DNA of 64,000 bases from Aporhodopirellula rubra. GTDB taxonomy: Bacteria; Planctomycetota; Planctomycetia; Pirellulales; Pirellulaceae. The stretch is taken from positions 1-64,000 of the forward strand of contig NZ_JACHXU010000029.1 of the NCBI RefSeq assembly GCF_014192335.1. The letters run 5' to 3'. Both the position numbers and the translations under genes were made by a program. Of this stretch, positions 56,945 to 64,000 are shown piece after piece. The notes under the pieces were generated by a model that searched no databases, had not been told where the DNA came from, and saw only the letters and a program-made list of their open reading frames with translations. Within the stretch, counting starts at the first letter, position 1, and every line of letters starts with the position of its first letter.

Positions 56945-57544
56945 TCAGCTGGCTGAGTATTCAGCGCCGAAAAACTCTTTGCTGCCTTCGACGTCCGCCT
57001 TGATCGTGCGCGAGCCTTCTTGCCAGTTGGCGGGGCAGACCTCACCGTTGGCTTCGAAGTACTGCAGAGCCTGTACCATGCGAAGTGCTTCATCGACGCT
57101 ACGGCCCAGTGGCAAGTCATTGACGACTTGGTGACGCACGACGCCGTCTTTGTCGATCAAGAACAATCCGCGAAGTGCGACGCCGCCGTCGAGCAGCACG
57201 TCGTAGTCTCGCGAGATTTGTTTGTTCAAATCCGAAACCAGTGGGTAGTCGGTTTTGCCGATGCCGCCTTGGTTGCGTGGCGTGTTGGTCCACGCGAGGT
57301 GCGAGAAGTGGCTGTCGACGGAAACGCCGATGATGTTCACGCCGAGCGCTTCGAACTCTTTGGCTCGGTCGCTGAATGCGATGATTTCAGTCGGGCAAAC
57401 GAACGTGAAGTCCAAAGGCCAGAAGAACAGCAACACATACTTGCCCTTGTAATCGCTGAGCGAAAAATCATCTTTGAAGGTGCCGTTGGGCATGACGGCG
57501 GTTGCTGTGAAATTGGGGGCTTGCTGCGTGACCAAAACGCTCAT
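56945..57544 (-). CDS. 2-Cys peroxiredoxin (AhpC/Prx1 type)
   Basis: A 199-residue thioredoxin-fold peroxidase that reduces hydrogen peroxide and organic hydroperoxides. The peroxidatic Cys lies in FTFVCPTEI near residue 50 and the resolving Cys in GEVCPANW near residue 168, so it is a typical 2-Cys enzyme. The C-terminal [10 protein letters not shown] retains the helix that carries the resolving site. A GAGAG ribosome binding site precedes the ATG at 57544. It is probably reduced by a thioredoxin or AhpF-type system elsewhere. The KaiC-like ATPase follows directly, an uncommon neighbour. Confidence 0.93.
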   Translation of the reverse strand: MSVLVTQQAPNFTATAVMPNGTFKDDFSLSDYKGKYVLLFFWPLDFTFVCPTEIIAFSDRAKEFEALGVNIIGVSVDSHFSHLAWTNTPRNQGGIGKTDYPLVSDLNKQISRDYDVLLDGGVALRGLFLIDKDGVVRHQVVNDLPLGRSVDEALRMVQALQYFEANGEVCPANWQEGSRTIKADVEGSKEFFGAEYSAS

Positions 57545-57614
57545 TGTATGTCTCTCTGTAAAGTCTCTTGAAGGAATGGTTGGTTAACGTAACGGGATGG
57601 GGTCGCCGAGGCGA

Positions 57615-57926
57615 TCAGTCACGGAGGTTGGTGTCGAAAACCTGGACTGAATCCCAGTTGTCTTTTTGTTGTTCGATGAATTTTAAGTGCCGCTCGGCAA
57701 CCTGGTATTTGTCGTGTGCCGCTTGATCTGAAAACACGACATGCAGGGCCACGTCATAGTCCGCGTTGACGGGGCGGTCGTACCGCGGTTCGCGTTGGCC
57801 GACGGCGAAGTCCACAGTACCTTCGTGATTCGTCAAGTATTCTTCGCAGGCGTCGAGCAGTTTGGTGACCGACGCTTCATCGCGGTTTTTGAGTTTGAAG
57901 AAAACTTGATGGGCGAGTCGTGGCAT
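57615..57926 (-). CDS. Dabb-family (stress-responsive alpha-beta barrel) protein
   Basis: A 103-residue protein of the dimeric alpha-beta barrel superfamily. It starts AHQVFFKLKNRDEAS, has the DYDVALHVVFSDQAAHDKYQ segment (residues of about 58-77) and ends with a helix and strand. Dabb proteins include stress-induced plant proteins and small bacterial monooxygenase- or cyclase-like enzymes; the reaction is not predictable here. It sits 70 bases upstream of the peroxiredoxin gene, in line with an oxidative-stress context. Confidence 0.85.
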   Translation of the reverse strand: MPRLAHQVFFKLKNRDEASVTKLLDACEEYLTNHEGTVDFAVGQREPRYDRPVNADYDVALHVVFSDQAAHDKYQVAERHLKFIEQQKDNWDSVQVFDTNLRD

Positions 57927-58022
57927 GGTGTTGATTGGTTTAGGGGATTGGAGGTTGGGTGGTGAGGACGAATTCGGACACGTGAGGGACGCTAGTCAGC
58001 TCGGAAATGCCACTCGCAAACT

Positions 58023-59078
58023 TTAGCGATTCGGTCGCCCTGCCCCAACCGGGGACGGCGGTCGACGGGGTGTGTAAGTGCAGCAGTCCTGGGGGCAGAC
58101 GTCGTGCCATGGGCCAAGATCGCCGATCGCAGGTTTTTCGTCTGTCAGCCCGAGACGTTCCGACACGAGGCCGCGGATCATGGACACAAACTCGGGGTGA
58201 GTTCCGGCGCTGGCCGCACGAGCCATCTTGATATTGCGTTCCTGGCATAAGGCGGCCGCTTCTTCGTCGAGGTCGAAGAGCACTTCCATGTGATCGCTGA
58301 CGAAACCGATGGGGAGCACGATCAGTGACGACAGCTTTTGTTCGTCGTCGAGCCGAGCGATCGCGTCGAGGACGTCGGGTTCGAGCCATGGTTGGCTCGG
58401 CGGACCGCTGCGGCTTTGATAAACAAGATCCCAATCCGTCGCCCCGCAGGCTTCTGCGACGAGTCGGCTGGACTCGCGGAGTTGTTTCTCGTAATCGCAG
58501 TTGTCGGCCATGCCCATCGGGATGCTGTGCGCGGTGAACAGCACTTTCGTTTCACCCGGTGAAACGTCAATCGACTTGGCAGCGGTTTGAATGTTGTCCG
58601 CCATGGCCGCGACGAATCCGGGATGGTTGAAGCCCATGCGGACCTTCTCGACGATCGGCGCGCCGTCCCCGACTTCCTCGCGCGCGGCAATGATGTCTTC
58701 GCGATATTGCCGGCAACCGCTGTAGCAACTGAACATGCTGGTGAAGAACGCGAGCGTCCGTTTGCACCCGTCGGCTTTCATCTGACGCAGTGTCTCTGAA
58801 AAGTACGGTGTCCAATTCCGATTGCCCCAGTAAACGGGCAAGTCGATTCCGTTGGCTTCGAATTCGGATTTGATCGCGGCGAGCAGTTCGCGGTTGTGTT
58901 GGTTGATCGGGCTGATGCCGTCAAAGTGAGCGTAGTGCTCAGCGACTTCGAGCATTCGCTCGCGGGGAACGTTTTTGCCCCGCAGCACATTTTCGAGAAA
59001 CGGCATGACGTCGTCCTGGCCTTCGGGGCCACCGAACGAGACCAGTAAAAAGGAGTCGTAGGGAGGAAGATCGGACAT
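58023..59078 (-). CDS. hemH: ferrochelatase with a C-terminal Cys cluster
   Basis: A 351-residue class II chelatase that inserts Fe2+ into a porphyrin as a late heme-biosynthesis step. Family features are LVSFGGPEGQDD near the N-terminus, YHAH-like YAHFDGISPINQ, the metal-site His in FTAHSIPMG and the QSRSGPPSQPWLEPDV motif. The conserved Glu near the C-terminus is in DHMEVLFDLDEE. Bacteria of this kind may use coproporphyrin III or protoporphyrin IX; this is not resolved here. The tail DVCPQDCC gives Cys 328, 332 and 333, which with FSCYSGC could hold an iron-sulfur cluster, as seen in some ferrochelatases (inference). The gene begins one base after the stop of the ACT gene. Confidence 0.93.
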   Translation of the reverse strand: MSDLPPYDSFLLVSFGGPEGQDDVMPFLENVLRGKNVPRERMLEVAEHYAHFDGISPINQHNRELLAAIKSEFEANGIDLPVYWGNRNWTPYFSETLRQMKADGCKRTLAFFTSMFSCYSGCRQYREDIIAAREEVGDGAPIVEKVRMGFNHPGFVAAMADNIQTAAKSIDVSPGETKVLFTAHSIPMGMADNCDYEKQLRESSRLVAEACGATDWDLVYQSRSGPPSQPWLEPDVLDAIARLDDEQKLSSLIVLPIGFVSDHMEVLFDLDEEAAALCQERNIKMARAASAGTHPEFVSMIRGLVSERLGLTDEKPAIGDLGPWHDVCPQDCCTYTPRRPPSPVGAGRPNR

Positions 59079-59079
59079 C

Positions 59080-59589
59080 TCAGACTCCGTCTCCCGTGGC
59101 GTCGTCGCCGTCGAGGTCCGCTTCCGTGATGATTCGGAAGCCCTTTTCGTGCAGCGTTTTCATCGCCATGTCGATACCTTCGACCATGATCGCGACGGCC
59201 GGTTTGCCATGTGGGCGAACGATCAGAGGGTAGGCCTGGATGATGTTCAGTTCCGCCTGAAGGAGCGCAGTGCAAACTCGCAAAAGTGGTTGCGGTCCTT
59301 CGGGAAGCTCGACGCCGATCAGGTCGGTTTCGATAATCGCCAAACCAGAGCGTTCGAGGATCTCGCGTCCGCGATCGGCATCACTGATCAAAAATCGCAC
59401 GAACGCGCATTCAGCCGCATCGTTGATTGAAAGGGCAACAATGCGGATTCCTGTTCCCTCGAAACGGCGGACGACTTCCAAGAGTTGGCCGACACGGTTT
59501 TCGAGAAAAATAGTGAATTGACGGATCGCGGGAAATTCTCGGCCCCTCATCGTCTCGTAAGGGGTGTTCACTTCGGATCCAAAGCTCAT
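59080..59589 (-). CDS. tandem ACT-domain protein
   Basis: A 169-residue protein with two ACT domains: FTIFLENRVGQLLEVVRRF (residues of about 25-43) and VCTALLQAELNIIQAYPLIV (residues of about 105-124). ACT pairs bind amino acids and regulate metabolic enzymes; without a catalytic partner here this is likely a stand-alone sensor. An alternative start is the ATG at 59550 (MRGREFP). The stop lies one base before the ferrochelatase start, so the two are translationally linked, and the ligA gene precedes it by 138 bases. Confidence 0.85.
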   Translation of the reverse strand: MSFGSEVNTPYETMRGREFPAIRQFTIFLENRVGQLLEVVRRFEGTGIRIVALSINDAAECAFVRFLISDADRGREILERSGLAIIETDLIGVELPEGPQPLLRVCTALLQAELNIIQAYPLIVRPHGKPAVAIMVEGIDMAMKTLHEKGFRIITEADLDGDDATGDGV

Positions 59590-59727
59590 GCGTCCGTTCT
59601 CGTTAGGTAGGCGGCGGGCGAAATCTGTACGGGAGTGTAGCGATAGGCGGTTTTCTCGGCAAACTGGCTAATCATGGAGGGGGATGCGCCGGCGAGGGGA
59701 CCGGTTGTCGAGAGTGCCTCGGCCGGT

Positions 59728-61899
<2,172 letters not shown>

Positions 61900-61927
61900 T
61901 CAACTCGGTACGAGCATTGGCCTGTTT

Positions 61928-61990
61928 TATGCGACCAATGCCAAATTCTATGCGACCAAGGCCCAATTCTATGCGACCAAGGGTCGGAGG
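61928..61990. repeat. 21-bp tandem repeat, three units
   Basis: The core TATGCGACCAA recurs at exact 21-base spacing starting at 61928, 61949 and 61970, with small differences between units. On the minus strand the repeats keep an open frame and would encode heptads like LGRIELG in one frame, WSHRIGP in another. Confidence 0.8.
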
Positions 61991-62555
61991 ACGCCCCCAC
62001 AAGTGATCTGCTTAAGTGAACGAAATCCGCCGCTATGAATTGGTCGTTTATCGCCGCAATTGGGCACAGCGTGTTGCATTTTGCCGCATGGGCGGCGGAG
62101 GCAGCATTGCCTGAGTCCTCGATGACGCCGCTAATTGCGGCTTTAGGGGTCGTATGGCATTTCCAGGCTAGGGCATTTCTCTTCGCTGTCTGTCACGGCG
62201 GCTTGTGACGGTAGTATGATGCAGTTTACGACGTTTCACTTCCTTCAAAGGAGACCGTTTTTGAGTCCACTGAGGTGACTTCTGTCGCTTCAACGAGTTC
62301 CGAACCCATTAGTTTCGAACCCTTCACGTGAGTGTGATGGTCCAGATCACCCCGCAGTTTTGGCAGGAGTGATTTATTCGTAATCGCTCTCACGCCTTGC
62401 CTGGAACGAACCGATTGCCCCATTAGTACGCAGTTGCCTGCGGGGATGGGATTTCAATGCCCGGTTTTAAGATTTAGCAGCCTAGTGCAAGGCTTGGTGG
62501 TAGGGTTTGACTGACAACTGGAACCCGACAGGATTGCGGTGACAGAGCTGCAGTT

Positions 62556-62576
62556 GACGACATGTCACATGTCATC
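62556..62576. promoter_or_regulatory. inverted repeat upstream of glgX, possible operator
   Basis: GACATG and CATGTC form a perfect 6-bp inverted repeat with a 3-nt spacer, extended to 8 of 9 pairs by GA/TC beyond one mismatch. It lies about 55 bases before the glgX ATG, a plausible position for a dimeric regulator or a 5' untranslated hairpin. Confidence 0.45.
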
Positions 62577-62628
62577 GAGCAGACAAGTGCCGTGGTCCTG
62601 AATGAATGACTCAAGGAGCGATCTTTCA

Positions 62629-64000
62629 ATGCTGATGCGACAACCGTGCACCGACCTACAATTTGGATACGCATCTCCGTTTGGCGCCACGCCATCGGCA
62701 ACCGGGACGCAGTTCTCGGTTTTCAGCCGTTCGGCAACGGAAATGCGACTGTTGCTGTACAACAAAGTGAACGACCGGGAGCCGGCTCAGGTCATCGACT
62801 TCGACCGTGATACAGATCGCTGGGGCGATGTATGGAGTCTCAACGTACCCGGACTCGAAGCGGGGCAGCTCTATCACTTTCAGGCGTCAGGTCCTTGGGA
62901 ACCCGAAAACGGTCATCGGTTCGATTCCTCCGCACGCCTGATTGATCCTTACGCACAAGCTCTCGCGGGGACCTACCAAACCGGTAAAGACGGTCTCGTT
63001 CGTCCGCCTAAGTGTGTTGTGGTTGATCACTCGTTCGATTGGGAAGGCGATCGCCATCTGCGTCGCGACATGAGCGAGACGGTCATTTATGAAATGCACG
63101 TTCGTGGGTTCACCAAGAGTCGTACGGCGAAAGTGAAAGCCGGCGGCAGTTACCTCGGCGTGATCGAGAAGATCCCTTATCTGAAATCGCTCGGCATCAC
63201 GGCCGTTGAACTGATGCCTGTTCACGAATTCCCGATTCGTGACCCGCACGGCAAGAAGCTCTCTCGGCCCAATTACTGGGGCTATGACCCGATGGCGTTC
63301 TTCGCGCCTCACCGTGGGTACGCTCACAGCAGTGCACCGGGTGCCCAAGTTGTTGAATTCAAACAAATGGTCAAGGCGCTTCACGAAGCGGGCATCGAAG
63401 TGATTCTCGATGTTGTCTTTAACCACACGTGTGAAGGCAATGAGAACGGTCCAACGTTGTCGTTTAAGGGACTCGAGAACCAAGTCTATTACATCCTCAG
63501 TGAAGGCCAGCACTACTGTAACTACAGCGGATGCGGCAACACGATCAATGGGAACCACCCTGTTGTTCGTGAGATGATTTTCCATTGTTTGCGTCACTGG
63601 GTTCACAACTATCACATCGACGGATTCCGCTTCGATTTGGCGAGTATTTTGAGTCGTGACCGGTCCGGCAATTTGGTGCCGAACCCGCCGATGGTCGAAT
63701 TGATCGCTGAAGATCCGATGCTCGCCGATACGAAGATCATCGCCGAAGCATGGGACGCCGCAGGTGCCTATCAGGTCGGTAGTTTTGGTAACTATCGTTG
63801 GGCCGAATGGAACGGGCGATATCGTGACGATGCACGCGGTTTTTGGCGTGGTGACGGCGGAACGCTCGGACCTTTGGCCACGCGTTTGGCAGGCAGTAGT
63901 GACTTGTATGAGCATGCCGGACGGCCTCCGTTCTGCAGCATCAACTTCATTACAAGTCATGACGGATTCACGATGAGCGACCTCGTGTCGTACAAGGACA
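62629..64000 (+). CDS. glgX: glycogen debranching enzyme, 5' part (cut by window end)
   Basis: The first 457 codons of a GH13 isoamylase-type enzyme that cleaves alpha-1,6 branches of glycogen. From the ATG at 62629 (AAGGAG lies 10 bases upstream) comes an N-terminal CBM48-like beta-domain (YASPFGATPSATGTQFSVFS), then the catalytic barrel: VIYEMHVRGFT, VELMPVHEFP, NYWGYDPMAFFAPH, LDVVFNHTCEGNE and the nucleophile Asp region DGFRFDLASI, followed by IIAEAWDAAGAYQVG with the acid Glu and NFITSHDGFT with the third Asp. All three catalytic residues are present. The gene is divergent from ligA and implies glycogen or alpha-glucan storage. Confidence 0.94.
   Translation, partial: MLMRQPCTDLQFGYASPFGATPSATGTQFSVFSRSATEMRLLLYNKVNDREPAQVIDFDRDTDRWGDVWSLNVPGLEAGQLYHFQASGPWEPENGHRFDSSARLIDPYAQALAGTYQTGKDGLVRPPKCVVVDHSFDWEGDRHLRRDMSETVIYEMHVRGFTKSRTAKVKAGGSYLGVIEKIPYLKSLGITAVELMPVHEFPIRDPHGKKLSRPNYWGYDPMAFFAPHRGYAHSSAPGAQVVEFKQMVKALHEAGIEVILDVVFNHTCEGNENGPTLSFKGLENQVYYILSEGQHYCNYSGCGNTINGNHPVVREMIFHCLRHWVHNYHIDGFRFDLASILSRDRSGNLVPNPPMVELIAEDPMLADTKIIAEAWDAAGAYQVGSFGNYRWAEWNGRYRDDARGFWRGDGGTLGPLATRLAGSSDLYEHAGRPPFCSINFITSHDGFTMSDLVSYKD

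Noticed and set aside
62226-62423. 65-codon minus-strand open frame in the ligA-glgX gap
   Set aside because: No ribosome binding site or family features, and the plus strand of the same region looks equally coding-like without a start.
62887-63960. Minus-strand open frame of 357 codons
   Set aside because: Antisense to glgX, which has all catalytic motifs on the plus strand.

Overview
The window looks like chromosomal DNA of a Planctomycete close to Rhodopirellula (family Pirellulaceae). The evidence is the mix of families typical of that group: two prepilin-like DUF1559 proteins, a DUF1573 protein, a BBP7-type outer-membrane barrel with a Gly/Met/Pro-rich and Cys-rich N-terminus, a DUF1080 domain joined to a rhamnosidase-like enzyme, several Gfo/Idh/MocA oxidoreductases, a planctomycete-style ECF sigma factor, a very large Ser/Thr kinase with helical repeats, and a Kdo transferase. 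No rRNA, convincing tRNA, CRISPR array, transposase or prophage was seen. The taxonomic call is inference from gene content.

Layout. 0-7 kb: minus-strand cell-surface and proteolysis genes (DUF1573, DUF1559, esterase, tail-specific protease). 7-10 kb: BBP7 porin-like protein and a metallo-beta-lactamase-fold hydrolase on plus. 10-15 kb: DUF1080-rhamnosidase, a small lipoprotein and a second DUF1559 protein, all minus. 15-22 kb: trmL and a trypsin-like protease, then a short exopolysaccharide set (deacetylase, GT4 glycosyltransferase, GumC/Wzz) and an oxidoreductase. 22-28 kb: mostly small metabolic or unknown genes (UPF0047, pterin carbinolamine dehydratase, an ECF sigma factor, a second oxidoreductase) and a broken TolB-like gene. 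28-34 kb: a Nif3-like protein, an unusually large SecA and WaaA. 34-38 kb: the kinase. 38-50 kb: two lipoproteins, a CinA-like amidohydrolase, a CcsB-CcsA cytochrome c assembly fusion, the PII pair glnB-glnD and a Kelch protein. 50-62 kb: a long minus-strand run read as ligA, ACT protein, ferrochelatase, Dabb protein, peroxiredoxin, RecA/KaiC-like ATPase, unknown, yidC, aspS. 62-64 kb: the 5' part of glgX, cut by the window end.

How genes fit together. Export and envelope biogenesis dominate: SecA, YidC, Prc, WaaA, the exopolysaccharide genes, CcsBA and many signal-peptide or lipobox proteins. The most notable signals are in this machinery. SecA carries an extra small beta-rich domain of about 49 residues inside nucleotide-binding fold 2 and an enlarged C-terminal helical region. 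YidC carries what reads as a PDZ domain inside its periplasmic domain. Other points worth a look are a lipoprotein with mirrored duplicated modules directly before ccsBA, a peroxiredoxin-ATPase gene pair, a Cys-rich tail on ferrochelatase, a 21-bp tandem repeat upstream of ligA, and good rho-independent terminators on several genes. No wholly new multi-gene system could be established from sequence alone.
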